Both the position numbers and the translations under genes were made by a program. The notes under the pieces are model-generated. The model saw nothing but the letters and a program-made list of their open reading frames with translations, made no database searches and was not told the origin of the DNA. A stretch of DNA of 64,000 nt from Desulfosporosinus hippei DSM 8344. Lineage in GTDB: Bacteria; Bacillota; Desulfitobacteriia; Desulfitobacteriales; Desulfitobacteriaceae. This document shows, piece after piece, positions 36,004 through 44,882 of the stretch. The stretch lies in the NCBI RefSeq assembly GCF_900100785.1, contig NZ_FNCP01000005.1, positions 124,001 through 188,000 on the forward strand. The letters are read 5' to 3'. Numbering within the stretch: position 1 is the stretch's first letter; every line of letters starts with the position of its first letter.

Positions 36004-36785
36004 GCTTTCACCCCCCGTTTTATGGAAGATATGGCGTTGCCAGTAAAGGCTCTTAAAACCTGTAACTCTTTTTGACTATAGGCCATCAGAATATTAAAGA
36101 CCATCACTGTAAGTAACCCTTCACTAATCGCTAAAGGAATTTGAGTGAACGCAAAAATGCTCATAAACTTAAGTATCGCTGCCGTCACTCCGCCTGAAGC
36201 CGCTGGAAAAGCTAATCCCAACTGAATTGAGGTGGTAACATAGGTCATCAAATCACCAAGAGTTGCAGCCATAAAGATAGAAAACCACTGCGGTGCACCC
36301 ATTCTTTTTAAGCCTCTGTAGATACCGTAGGAGACAAAAGGACCAACAATCCCCATAGAAAACGTATTGGCTCCTAATGTGGTTATTCCTCCATGAGCTA
36401 ACAATAGTGCCTGAAAGATTAAGACTATCATTCCTAAGACAGTCATAGCTGCGGGTCCAAACAAAATGGCACCTAAGCCAACACCTGTAGGATGTGAACA
36501 ACTGCCAGTCACAGAAGGGATCTTCAATGCAGATAAAACGAAAGCAAAAGCTCCTGCCATCCCCAGCAGCATCTTCAAATTAGGGTGTTGAGCCACAGTC
36601 TTTTTAATCGAAAACACCCCTGCAGCAACAAAAGGAATCATCACGATCCACCAGAAGGCTGCCCAATTAAAGGGCAAGAACCCTTCCATGATATGCATAG
36701 CATATGCATCATCTGGAAAAACGAAATAAACAACCATCACATAAGCTATCATTAAACCAATTTTTTTTATATTACGAAGAATCAC
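36000..36785 (-). CDS. cbiM: Cobalt ECF transporter substrate-binding membrane protein
   Basis: 261 residues. The signal peptide ends [13 protein letters not shown], which leaves Met-His at the mature N-terminus; this His is a Co2+ ligand in the family. [20 protein letters not shown] is the second conserved block. GTG start with AAGGAG 10 nt upstream. First gene of the operon. It lies about 280 nt after a cobalamin riboswitch and terminator. Confidence 0.95.
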   Translation of the reverse strand: MILRNIKKIGLMIAYVMVVYFVFPDDAYAMHIMEGFLPFNWAAFWWIVMIPFVAAGVFSIKKTVAQHPNLKMLLGMAGAFAFVLSALKIPSVTGSCSHPTGVGLGAILFGPAAMTVLGMIVLIFQALLLAHGGITTLGANTFSMGIVGPFVSYGIYRGLKRMGAPQWFSIFMAATLGDLMTYVTTSIQLGLAFPAASGGVTAAILKFMSIFAFTQIPLAISEGLLTVMVFNILMAYSQKELQVLRAFTGNAISSIKRGVKA

Positions 36786-37067
36786 AGTGTAACAACTCCT
36801 TCTTAATTATCCCCCTAAAGAAATTGAATATTGTTTATTAATACCCTCCCTCGAATTTTGTCTTTTCCCCCTTCCATCTTAAAAATAAAGAGACAACCTA
36901 ATATATCACTAATCCATTGGACAGCAATGTACCGGTTATCTCGGACGGTGCGTTCTCTTCCACTTTCAAGTCGCATTCGCATGTTTGAAAGCAGATCCCG
37001 CTTGAACAAGACATTAACCTGCAGGTAGTTTCCCTCGAGAAACTATATGTACGATAAAAATAATCAA
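36786..37067 (-). other. Long spacer between riboswitch terminator and cbiM
   Basis: This 280-nt stretch contains a 64-codon reading frame (37009-36815; NRYIAVQWISDILGCLFIF) with no ribosome site and no recognisable family, and a small hairpin (AGTTTC/GAAACT near 37028-37042). Its purpose is unclear; it could hold decayed coding sequence. Confidence 0.4.
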
Positions 37068-37089
37068 AGCCCTCCAAGAATGGAGGGCT
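37068..37089 (-). terminator. Cobalamin riboswitch terminator
   Basis: AGCCCTCCA and TGGAGGGCT arms with a 4-nt loop; on the minus strand TTTGATTATTTTT follows. It is the expression platform of the riboswitch above cbiM. Confidence 0.85.
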
Positions 37090-37099
37090 GAATTAACAA

Positions 37100-37290
37100 A
37101 ATCCCTGCCACCCATCCATCGTGAGTTAAAGCATACGAGCAATCAGGTCTCCTGGCTAAGGTTCCTCGTTCTATGCCTCCTTCCCAAGTTTCCTCAGTGG
37201 ATATGGCAAAGAACTCCCCGTTACAGTGGCGGGACCGCGCCGGAATCACACCGGCTTCCCTGTTTCGATTTTTCAGCAAAGAAAAATCAT
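37100..37290 (-). ncRNA. Adenosylcobalamin riboswitch controlling cbiMNQO-cobK
   Basis: On the minus strand the conserved elements occur in order: GGGAAGCCGGTG (5' core), CGGTCCCGCCACTGTA, and the B12 box AGCCAGGAGACCTG (37157-37144). B12 would fold it so the terminator at 37068-37089 forms and cobalt import stops. Confidence 0.95.
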
Positions 37291-37315
37291 TTGCTCGAAA
37301 TATTTGATTATTATA

Positions 37316-37344
37316 AATTTAACACGAATGATCTTTAAGGTCAA
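37316..37344 (-). promoter_or_regulatory. Promoter of the cobalamin riboswitch transcript
   Basis: On the minus strand TTGACC (37344-37339), a 17-nt spacer and TAAATT (37321-37316). Confidence 0.5.
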
Positions 37345-37377
37345 GTAAGATTTAAAAAGACTTTGTCAACTTGCTAC

Positions 37378-39042
37378 CTATTCTACTTCTTGAATAATTG
37401 GCAAGATCACAGGTCTGCGGCGAGTTTTTTCGTAGAAATGCTTACTTAAAGTATCCCTAATCTGGTTCTTAAAGACAGCCCACTCTGTAACCCTGTTTTC
37501 CCGGCAGCGAGCCATGGTTTGTTTAACTTTTTGTTTGGCTTCATCTAACATAGTCTCAGATTCCCGAACATACACGAATCCCCGGGTTACAACGTCGGGT
37601 CCCGATACAATAGCGCCGCTGGCACGACTTATAGTCATGACGACAATAAGAATACCGTCTTGAGAAAGTTGTTTGCGATCTCGCAATACAATGTTCCCCA
37701 CATCTCCGATCCCCAATCCGTCAATTAAAACCTTACCGGCCATGACTTTGCTGCCTAATGCCGCTCCATGCCGAGTAAATTCAACTACGCCGCCGTTTTC
37801 CGTAATGAAAATATTTTCTCTGGGAATGCCCAGCTGTTCTGCTAATTGGGCATGTTTGATTAACATCCGATACTCTCCGTGCACAGGCATAAAATACTGC
37901 GGGCGAACCATACTCAGCATTAGTTTCTGCTCTTCTTGGCTTGCATGACCCGAGACATGCATACCTTCAGCCGATTCGTAAATCACATTAGCTCCCAGTT
38001 TGAACAATTGGTCAACCGTCTTAGCGACTGATTTCTCGTTACCCGGAATAGGGCTAGCTGAAATGATTACTGTATCTCCAGGTTGAATCGCGACATGCCG
38101 ATGATCATGGTTAGCCATTCGAGTCAAGGCAGACATCGGCTCTCCTTGGCTTCCTGTTGTTAAAATACAAGCCTGATTCCCCGGTAAGCCAATAATCTCA
38201 TCAATATCAATTAGGGTTCCTTCCGGGATATCCAAATACCCCAGTTCTTCAGCAATTCCAACAATATTAACCATGCTTCTTCCCACCACTGCTACTTTAC
38301 GGTTTGTGTTTACAGCAGCAGTAATCGCTTGTTGGAGTCGATAAACGTTCGATGCAAAGCTAGCCAAAATAACACGATCTTTGGCATTCCTGAACGCTTC
38401 ATCAATCATTTCTCCGACATGACTTTCGGATGGGGTAAACCCAGCTCTTTCAACATTAGTACTGTCAGACAGTAAGCATAGAACTCCCTTGTCCCCCAGT
38501 TCTGAAAATTTATGAATGTCTAGTATCTCACCTGACACAGGGGTATGATCCAGCTTAAAATCTCCTGTCACAACAACTGTTCCTAATGGGGAATGGATAG
38601 CAATGGAAACCGAATCCGGTATGCTGTGATTTACACGAATAAACTCAATACGGAAAACTCCAAGCTTTATTACATCACGGGGCTGAACAACGGTAGCCTG
38701 AATATTGCTGAGGTTGTTTTCTTTCATCTTGGATTGAATAATACCTAAAGTCAAACGTGTTCCAAAAACCGGCACATCCACATCTCTTAAAAGATAAGGC
38801 AATGCACCAATATGATCTTCATGCCCATGGGTTAATAAGATCCCAAGCAGCATTTCTTTGTGCTCAATTAAGTATGTGTAGTCTGGTATTACAATGTCTA
38901 TTCCGAGCATGTCTTCATCCGGAAACGCTAATCCTGCATCAACTAGCACCATTTGGTTGTCATAGCGGATCACTGTCATATTTTTTCCAATTTCACCTAG
39001 TCCACCTAATGGGATAATCTGCAACTTATGCTCTTTTGGCAA
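37378..39042 (-). CDS. rnj: Ribonuclease J
   Basis: 554 residues. The metallo-beta-lactamase motif THGHEDHIGAL (zinc ligands about 72-77), GSQGEPMSALTRMAN, the beta-CASP core and the C-terminal EWAVFKNQIRDTLSKHFYEKTRRRPVILPIIQEV tail mark RNase J, a 5'-to-3' exo/endoribonuclease central to mRNA decay and rRNA processing in Firmicutes. TTG start with AGGAGG 8 nt upstream. A leader of over 300 nt precedes it. Confidence 0.95.
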   Translation of the reverse strand: MPKEHKLQIIPLGGLGEIGKNMTVIRYDNQMVLVDAGLAFPDEDMLGIDIVIPDYTYLIEHKEMLLGILLTHGHEDHIGALPYLLRDVDVPVFGTRLTLGIIQSKMKENNLSNIQATVVQPRDVIKLGVFRIEFIRVNHSIPDSVSIAIHSPLGTVVVTGDFKLDHTPVSGEILDIHKFSELGDKGVLCLLSDSTNVERAGFTPSESHVGEMIDEAFRNAKDRVILASFASNVYRLQQAITAAVNTNRKVAVVGRSMVNIVGIAEELGYLDIPEGTLIDIDEIIGLPGNQACILTTGSQGEPMSALTRMANHDHRHVAIQPGDTVIISASPIPGNEKSVAKTVDQLFKLGANVIYESAEGMHVSGHASQEEQKLMLSMVRPQYFMPVHGEYRMLIKHAQLAEQLGIPRENIFITENGGVVEFTRHGAALGSKVMAGKVLIDGLGIGDVGNIVLRDRKQLSQDGILIVVMTISRASGAIVSGPDVVTRGFVYVRESETMLDEAKQKVKQTMARCRENRVTEWAVFKNQIRDTLSKHFYEKTRRRPVILPIIQEVE

Positions 39043-39409
39043 TCAAACCACCTCCTATTTTGTGTTTCTTTATATCTCATGTGCCCAAAAAGCTAACGGG
39101 ATTCTCCCGGTTTCTTAGTAGCCCAAAATTTAAGCAACAAAAAAGACGCGAAATAACAAAACGAACACAATGACGCCCAGTGTTCGCCAATACTTCGATA
39201 ATCATCTATGAAACTAGCCGCACAATAAAGATAATACATTATAGCGCGAAAACCGAAGGCTTGCAAGTTAGATCATTATCTCTAAAAATCCCTTAATTAC
39301 TCTATTCTGACATGATCCATGTATTAAAAACCAAGATTCGGGAACGATATTTTAAGAGCATATAACTTTAGTTATACTTTCTGACTAGTAATGGAAAGGT
39401 GGAATAGTC
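39043..39409. other. Intergenic region, RNase J leader and DUF1540 promoter side
   Basis: Only a small hairpin CGAACAC/GTGTTCG (39162-39186) is visible. No ORF is supported. RNase J mRNAs often have long leaders; no known regulatory motif is recognised here. Confidence 0.4.
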
Positions 39410-39547
39410 ATGACCAATGTTGTTTGTAGTGCAATCAAATGTCATCATAATGAGGATGGCCATTGTCAACTCGAGACATTAAGTGTAACCTCCAGCTTAA
39501 TGGATCGTGAAGCAGAGTGTGCTTTTTATGAACCCGGAGATAAATAA
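39410..39547 (+). CDS. DUF1540-like cysteine miniprotein
   Basis: 45 residues with Cys at positions 6, 11, 19 and 37. The spacing VVCSAIKCHHNEDGHCQLETLSV matches the short metal-binding-like DUF1540 proteins common in Clostridia and often linked to sporulation. AGGTGG lies 7 nt before the ATG. The function is unknown; zinc or iron binding is plausible. Confidence 0.8.
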   Translation: MTNVVCSAIKCHHNEDGHCQLETLSVTSSLMDREAECAFYEPGDK

Positions 39548-39582
39548 CTCCTTTTCCTTCTAATCCTAAACTTATCTCTCTC

Positions 39583-39615
39583 AATAAGTCATCACCAGAT
39601 TGGTGATGACTTATT
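39583..39615. terminator. Perfect 15-bp hairpin with 3-nt loop
   Basis: AATAAGTCATCACCA (39583-39597) and TGGTGATGACTTATT (39601-39615), 35 nt after the DUF1540 stop. Probably its terminator. Confidence 0.7.
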
Positions 39616-39634
39616 CCGGTGACTCAGAATACTT

Positions 39635-39700
39635 ATATTGAGCTCAGAAAGCTAATAAACCCCTGCTTGCAGAGGTTTATTAGCTTTCTGAGCTCAATAT
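39635..39700. repeat. 66-bp near-perfect palindrome between convergent genes
   Basis: Arms 39635-39661 and 39674-39700 are complementary from ATATTGAGCTCAGAAAGC inwards, and the tip (CTGC-TT-GCAG) also pairs, giving about 31 base pairs with few interruptions. It may terminate dapA and the DUF1540 transcript. It is far longer than a usual terminator, so it could be a mobile or REP-like unit. Confidence 0.75.
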
Positions 39701-39757
39701 TTAAGGGTGCTACCCTAAATACACCTTTTTATTTAGCAATAAAGTAGTTTATACGAC

Positions 39758-40711
39758 TTAGACCACTGTATTTCCAGGAATATCAGAAGCGACCTTCAAT
39801 TCTAAGATCTCTACCTGTCTCCTATTATCGATTTGGGATTTTTTCGTAATTTTTAAGAGCTCCTCAAGAAATTTTAGTTCCTCTAGTGTAGCCGCAACCA
39901 GCGGTAATCGGACTCCCCCGGCTTTAATTCCAATCATGTTCATGAGCGCCTTAATCGGAACAGGGTTTGAAGTGACAAATATTCCTTTGAATACTGGGTA
40001 AAGCTCCAGGTGCCATTTTGTTGCCAGGGCAGTATCCCCGGTAAACCAGGCATCGATCATTGCCTTCATCTCATCTCCAACAATGTGGGCGGCAACGCTA
40101 ACAATTCCATTGCAACCTAAGGCTAGCATAGGTAATGTCATAGAGTCATCTCCGCTATAAATCTCAAATTCCGGCGGTAAAAGTCTTTTGAGTTCACTGA
40201 CTTGATCCAGAGAACCGGCTGCTTCTTTTAATGAAACTATGTTAGGAATTTCTGATAGCCTTTTAACCGTATCAGGCTGTAAATTTGCTGATGTTCTACT
40301 AGGCACATTATAGAGCATTAACGGTAATGGTGCGGCCTCTGCAATGGCTTTAAAGTGTTGAAACATTCCCTCTTGAGATGGTTTATTGTAGTAGGGTACA
40401 ACAGCCATTAATCCATCTACACCTGTAGTCGCTGCCATACGGGCTAAGGAAACACTTGAACTCGTTGAATTTGACCCAACCCCTGCGATGACAGTTCCTC
40501 TTGTTCCTAGGGCCGCTTTGACAGTCTTAAAGAGCTCAATTTTTTCTTTATCGGTTATGGTTGGTGATTCTCCGGTCGTACCACATACCACAACCCCGTC
40601 AGATCCGTGGTCTATCAAGTACTGTGCTAGGCGAACAGCTTCTTGATAATCTACCTCCAATGCGTCATTCATGGGAGTCACCATGGCGGTCAAGATTCTA
40701 CCAAAAGACAT
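39758..40711 (-). CDS. dapA: 4-hydroxy-tetrahydrodipicolinate synthase
   Basis: 317 residues from ATG 40711, 8 nt after AAAGGA; in-frame starts further upstream have worse spacing. CGTTGESPTIT and YNVPSRTS carry the pyruvate-binding Tyr/Thr residues, and NIVSLKEAAGSLD has the Schiff-base Lys (about 162). It condenses pyruvate with aspartate semialdehyde, leading to DAP, lysine and dipicolinate. The protein has about 25 extra C-terminal residues (QIDNRRQVEILELKVASDIP) beyond the usual 292. Last gene of the dap operon. Confidence 0.95.
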   Translation of the reverse strand: MSFGRILTAMVTPMNDALEVDYQEAVRLAQYLIDHGSDGVVVCGTTGESPTITDKEKIELFKTVKAALGTRGTVIAGVGSNSTSSSVSLARMAATTGVDGLMAVVPYYNKPSQEGMFQHFKAIAEAAPLPLMLYNVPSRTSANLQPDTVKRLSEIPNIVSLKEAAGSLDQVSELKRLLPPEFEIYSGDDSMTLPMLALGCNGIVSVAAHIVGDEMKAMIDAWFTGDTALATKWHLELYPVFKGIFVTSNPVPIKALMNMIGIKAGGVRLPLVAATLEELKFLEELLKITKKSQIDNRRQVEILELKVASDIPGNTVV

Positions 40712-40746
40712 CTTTCTCATCCTTTCTTCCCATTTCATTTAGCATA

Positions 40747-41973
40747 CTATATGTCTAAATTAAACTTCTTGTGCAATGCTTGCACTGCAGTCACCATGTC
40801 TCTTTGATGAACTAGTACCCAGATCGTTGTATGTGAATCGGCTGATTGCAGGATAGTGACACCTGCATCTGAAAGTGCCTCAACCATGTCAGCCATAACA
40901 CCAGGAACGCCGGCTATGCCAGCCCCAACGATAGATACTTTTGCACAACTAGGTACAACCTCTGTTTCAAAGTCCATATTCTGTAGTATTTGAACAGCTT
41001 TGGCAGCAACCTCATCTGATACAGTGTAGAGCACTGCTTCCGGCTGTACGCTGATAAAATCTACACTTATGTCAGCAAGGGCCATCGCTTTGAAGATTCG
41101 CTTATCAGTAAGCTGTTTGTTAGAAGCGTCTGTTGTCATTATCTTGAACTGCGTTACATTTGGTGTATGAGCAATTCCGGCGATGATTCGATCTGTAGTA
41201 ATATCAGTTCCGACTTCTCGATCAGGATGCATATTAGTGACTAATGTCCCCGGAGCTTTTGAAAAGGTTGATTTGATTCTTAGAGGTATATTTCTTTGCA
41301 TAGCAATTTCTACTGCCCGGGGATGAATAACTTTAGCGCCCTGATAGGCTAACTGACATATCTCGTTATACGTTACTGTGTCCAAAATCCGGGCATCCTC
41401 TACGATCCTCGGATCAGCCGTCATAATCCCTTCGACATCAGTGTAGATATCAATAGATTCGGCGTTAAGGGCAACCCCCAAGGCTGAAGCAGTAGTGTCG
41501 CTTCCTCCTCTTCCGAGAGTAGTGATCTGACCGTTTTCTGTCACACCTTGAAATCCGGTCACAACGACAACATATCCTCCTGCCAGTTGTTCTAATATCT
41601 CAGCAGGCTCTACTCGTACAATGCGAGCATCGCCAAAGTCATTATTTGTAATGATTCCTGCTTGACCACCTGTCAAGAGAACTGCTTTTAGTCCTAGACT
41701 TTTTAATGTACTTACTAAGACTGTCCCGGAAATTACTTCCCCACAACTCATCAGAAGATCTAATTCCCGTTTGGGTAAATCCGGATGAATTCCCTTGACC
41801 ATAGTTAGGAATGTATCAGTGGCATAGGGATCGCCTGAGCGCCCAATGGCTGAAACAACAACAACCGGAGAATACCCTTCATGAACAGCCTCTGACACAA
41901 TGGACGCCACCTGAGCCCTTCGCTCATCCGTAGCAAGGGAGGTACCGCCAAATTTCTGAACAAGAATATGCAC
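40747..41973 (-). CDS. dapG: Aspartate kinase (DapG-like)
   Basis: 408 residues. VQKFGGTSLAT is the ATP-aspartate site; VVTGFQGVTENGQITTLGRGGSDTTASALGVAL contains the catalytic GGSDT block. Two ACT domains follow, including SIVGAGIAGVPGVMADMVEALSDAGVTILQS. Position before dapA and after asd matches B. subtilis dapG (the DAP-sensitive isoenzyme used in sporulation), so this symbol is preferred over lysC; allostery was not testable. GTG start. Confidence 0.9.
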   Translation of the reverse strand: MHILVQKFGGTSLATDERRAQVASIVSEAVHEGYSPVVVVSAIGRSGDPYATDTFLTMVKGIHPDLPKRELDLLMSCGEVISGTVLVSTLKSLGLKAVLLTGGQAGIITNNDFGDARIVRVEPAEILEQLAGGYVVVVTGFQGVTENGQITTLGRGGSDTTASALGVALNAESIDIYTDVEGIMTADPRIVEDARILDTVTYNEICQLAYQGAKVIHPRAVEIAMQRNIPLRIKSTFSKAPGTLVTNMHPDREVGTDITTDRIIAGIAHTPNVTQFKIMTTDASNKQLTDKRIFKAMALADISVDFISVQPEAVLYTVSDEVAAKAVQILQNMDFETEVVPSCAKVSIVGAGIAGVPGVMADMVEALSDAGVTILQSADSHTTIWVLVHQRDMVTAVQALHKKFNLDI

Positions 41974-41993
41974 CTTCCAACCCCCCTCTTCAT

Positions 41994-42010
41994 GGTTCGA
42001 TGTTCGATAT
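41994..42010 (-). repeat. Copy of the TTCGAT dispersed repeat
   Basis: GGTTCGATGTTCGATAT, related to the tandem units GGTTCGATATTCG at 46946-46980. It sits about 20 nt upstream of dapG. Confidence 0.45.
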
Positions 42011-42084
42011 CTTTAGTGAACCTACAAAAACCAACATTTTGCTTTATTCACCTGGCATTCAACTGGAAATCTACTTTATCCTTG

Positions 42085-42143
42085 ATTAGAAATCCAAACT
42101 TATAAAAGGCCTTAGCAGTTAGCTAATACCAAGCATTTCTAAT
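42085..42143 (-). other. Folded leader segment between asd and dapG
   Basis: Outer arms ATTAGAAAT (42085-42093) and ATTTCTAAT (42135-42143) enclose TTAGC/GCTAA (42112-42126). It lies in the 230-nt gap before dapG. No lysine-riboswitch core was found. Confidence 0.4.
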
Positions 42144-42202
42144 TTTGATCATTTCTTAACAGAATACTTAATAATCTCTATCCACAGTCCTATGATCGAC
42201 GA

Positions 42203-43189
42203 TTAAAGCAGTTCTGCAATCTGAACAGCGTTCGTTGCAGCACCCTTACGAATTTGATCCCCGACAACCCACAGGTTAAATCCTTTATCAATCGAAAAGT
42301 CTTTGCGCAAGCGACCTACATAGACTTCGTCTTTATCAGAACTAAACCAAGGCATAGGATAGTGATCCTTACCGGGATCGTCGATTACAATGACGCCAGG
42401 AGCCTTGCTTAAAGCCTCTCTTATTTCAGAAACACTAACTAAGCGCTCTGTCTCAACATTGATGGATTCAGAGTGGCTTCTAAAAACAGGTACCCGAACG
42501 GTTGTGGCAGTAATGGCCATGCTTGGTACATGGAATATTTTCTGCGTTTCTTTAACCATCTTCCATTCTTCCTTTGTATAGTCCCCCTCTTGAAAAACGT
42601 CAATGCGGGGAACTAGGTTAAAGGCAATCTGATGCGGGAAAATACTTGAGATAAGCTCCTCGCCTTGAGACCAAGCTTTTACCTGGGCACCCAATTCCTC
42701 AATACCTTCTCGCCCGGCACCTGAAACAGCTTGATAAGTTGAAACGACTACTCGTTTAATTCCTGCTAGATCAAAAATAGGCTTAAGTGCAACTGCCATT
42801 ATAATTGTCGAGCAATTTGGGTTAGCTATAATCCCTTTGTGTAACTTTACATCTTCCGGATTAACTTCAGGAACGATAAGCGGCACTTCCGGGTCAAGTC
42901 TAAAAGCACTGCTATTATCAATAACCACTGCTCCACTTTCTACAGCAGAACGGGCATATTCCGTGCTAGCAGATCCACCAGCAAACAGAGCAATGTCTAT
43001 CCCCTTAAAACTCTCGTGGGTAGTCTCCTGAACTTCAAGTTCCTGTCCCTGCCATGTAATTCGTTTCCCTGCAGAACGCTTGGAAGCTAACAACCTTAGT
43101 TCATCAACGGGGAAATTCCTCTCTGCTAGAATTTTAAGAAACTCTTGTCCTACTGCACCTGTGGCACCAACTATTGCTACATTAGACAT
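42203..43189 (-). CDS. asd: Aspartate-semialdehyde dehydrogenase
   Basis: 328 residues. VAIVGATGAVGQEFLKIL is the NADPH fold, IIANPNCSTIIM carries the catalytic Cys (126), and AVSGAGREGIEEL and RVPVFRSHSESINVE are substrate-site blocks. It reduces aspartyl phosphate to the semialdehyde shared by DAP, threonine and methionine synthesis. AAGGAGG precedes the ATG. It follows dpaB after a hairpin. Confidence 0.95.
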   Translation of the reverse strand: MSNVAIVGATGAVGQEFLKILAERNFPVDELRLLASKRSAGKRITWQGQELEVQETTHESFKGIDIALFAGGSASTEYARSAVESGAVVIDNSSAFRLDPEVPLIVPEVNPEDVKLHKGIIANPNCSTIIMAVALKPIFDLAGIKRVVVSTYQAVSGAGREGIEELGAQVKAWSQGEELISSIFPHQIAFNLVPRIDVFQEGDYTKEEWKMVKETQKIFHVPSMAITATTVRVPVFRSHSESINVETERLVSVSEIREALSKAPGVIVIDDPGKDHYPMPWFSSDKDEVYVGRLRKDFSIDKGFNLWVVGDQIRKGAATNAVQIAELL

Positions 43190-43229
43190 TACTTATGTTC
43201 CTCCTTATTATTGTCTGAAATAGGGTTTA

Positions 43230-43255
43230 GTCAGGTGCACTTGAAGGCACCTGAC
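43230..43255 (-). other. Intercistronic hairpin between dpaB and asd
   Basis: GTCAGGTGC (43230-43238) and GCACCTGAC (43247-43255). No T-run. It may separate expression of the sporulation pair dpaAB from asd-dapG-dapA. Confidence 0.6.
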
Positions 43256-43275
43256 CATCCCTTTTATAGCGTTGA

Positions 43276-43869
43276 TCACTTTCCTAGATAGTCCACTAAT
43301 ACCGGTTGTATTTGTTTTCCTGCATAAGCCATTAAAATCGTCTCCGGAATTTTATCCATATGTGCTACTAGAGAATTTGCTTTATCCACGGGGTTATCTT
43401 GCCCAAACGGTACCAAGTAAACGTTTTTGGTAATCAATAAAGTTCCAATATTTCGAGCATTTAATCCGAGTCCATCGTTACTAGAAATCGCTAAAACAAC
43501 GGGCCTTTGATTACGAAGATGAGATTTCGCAGCCATTAACACCGGAGTATCGATAATTCCGTTGGCAAGCTTAGCCAGGGTATTTCCGGTACATGGTGCT
43601 ATTACTACACAATCGAACATTTTTTGGGGCCCAATCGGCTCGGCCTGAGGTATTGTATGAATAATCTCCTTTTGCGTAATTTGCCGGAATTGAAGTTTCC
43701 AATCCTCAGCTTTGCCAAAACGAGTATCCATACATTCAACTGAATAAGAGATAATCGGTGTCACCTCAGCTCCCTCATCAACTAACCCCTTCATTATTTT
43801 GGTAACCTCATGTATGGTACAGTGTGATCCTGTAATAGCAAACCCAATTTTCAACCCTTCAAACTTCAT
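43276..43869 (-). CDS. dpaB: Dipicolinate synthase subunit B
   Basis: 197 residues, flavoprotein fold: LKIGFAITGSHCTIHEVTKIMKGLVDEGAEVTPIISY, then CVVIAPCTGNTLAKLANGIIDTPVLMAAKSHLRNQRPVVLAIS. Together with DpaA it oxidises dihydrodipicolinate to dipicolinic acid, the spore-core chelator. It follows dpaA by 3 bp. Its presence is strong evidence that the organism makes endospores. Confidence 0.95.
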   Translation of the reverse strand: MKFEGLKIGFAITGSHCTIHEVTKIMKGLVDEGAEVTPIISYSVECMDTRFGKAEDWKLQFRQITQKEIIHTIPQAEPIGPQKMFDCVVIAPCTGNTLAKLANGIIDTPVLMAAKSHLRNQRPVVLAISSNDGLGLNARNIGTLLITKNVYLVPFGQDNPVDKANSLVAHMDKIPETILMAYAGKQIQPVLVDYLGK

Positions 43870-43872
43870 CCC

Positions 43873-44790
43873 TTACACCTCCACTTTACAAGTAGTGTTA
43901 ATTGTGGTCAAGTGACGAAGAATAAGTTGCGGGTAGATATGAGCAAGAATTCTTCCAGCTGTTTTTGGGGCTACAATGCCTGGGAGGCCTGGCGCGAGCT
44001 GAGCTTTAATACCTAGCATTTGCGCATATTCAAAATCTGTTCCACCCGGGATTGAGGCCAAATCAATGATTACCGCATCACGAGACACCTTTTCTAGCAT
44101 CATTTGATCTAAAACTTGATGAGGTACAGTGTTGAAAATTATTTCTGCCCGACCGATCTCATCCTCTAGATTTATAAAATGCAGTGCCTGAAGCCCCATT
44201 TCCTCAGCTCGTGCTATATCCGAAGGTTTGCGGGCAACTCCAGTAACATGCGCTCCAATTCCTACCAACATTCTTGCTAAAGTCCAACCACAGCGTCCTA
44301 ATCCTAAGACAAAGCTTTGACTGCCATGGATTGTGATCTTAGTTGCTTCCATCGCCATTTGAATAGCGCCTTCTGCTGATGGTATAGAATTGAGGATCGC
44401 CAGTTCATCCAACTTGGCAGTCTCAAGCAATTGAATTCCTAAATTCTCTGCTGCAGACTTTAAAGCCGGCCTTGCATAGCCAATAACCAGTGGTACATTT
44501 CTTGGAATAGATTCGAGTAATTTTTTGTTTAAGACAATTGGTCTATCCGAGTATTTAGCTTTGACTACCCCACGTTCATCGGTTCCGAACATTGGAAAAA
44601 GCAATACATCCACTTTGCTTACAACATCCTCCAAAGACGTTGCAAGCATCATTTCTGAATTGGGAGAAGCCTTTTCGAATCCGACCCCGATTATGTAGGC
44701 TCCTTGTTTCTGTAATTCGGATATTAGATAGAGCTCCCGGTCATCTCCCCCGACTACAGCAAAACGAATTCCTTTCAAACCCGCACTCAT
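43873..44790 (-). CDS. dpaA: Dipicolinate synthase subunit A
   Basis: 305 residues from the ATG at 44790, preceded by AAGGGGG. GIRFAVVGGDDRELYLISELQKQGAYIIGVGF starts an N-terminal domain, and SFVLGLGRCGWTLARMLVGIGAHVTGVARKPSD forms the NAD(P)-binding Rossmann domain typical of SpoVFA. It forms a complex with DpaB in the mother cell. Co-transcribed with dapB upstream. Confidence 0.95.
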   Translation of the reverse strand: MSAGLKGIRFAVVGGDDRELYLISELQKQGAYIIGVGFEKASPNSEMMLATSLEDVVSKVDVLLFPMFGTDERGVVKAKYSDRPIVLNKKLLESIPRNVPLVIGYARPALKSAAENLGIQLLETAKLDELAILNSIPSAEGAIQMAMEATKITIHGSQSFVLGLGRCGWTLARMLVGIGAHVTGVARKPSDIARAEEMGLQALHFINLEDEIGRAEIIFNTVPHQVLDQMMLEKVSRDAVIIDLASIPGGTDFEYAQMLGIKAQLAPGLPGIVAPKTAGRILAHIYPQLILRHLTTINTTCKVEV

Positions 44791-44882
44791 TTTTATGCCC
44801 CCTTTGAGACAGTGTCCCATGACTACTATCCATTATATGAGGGTATGCAGGCTGCGGTTACGCAGAAATACATCTAATACAT

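Noticed and set aside
36815-37009. 64-codon frame between riboswitch and cbiM
   Set aside because: No Shine-Dalgarno, no recognisable family and an ambiguous start; recorded only as part of the spacer.
41974-42202. Lysine riboswitch before dapG
   Set aside because: The AGAGGUGC core and its partners are missing.
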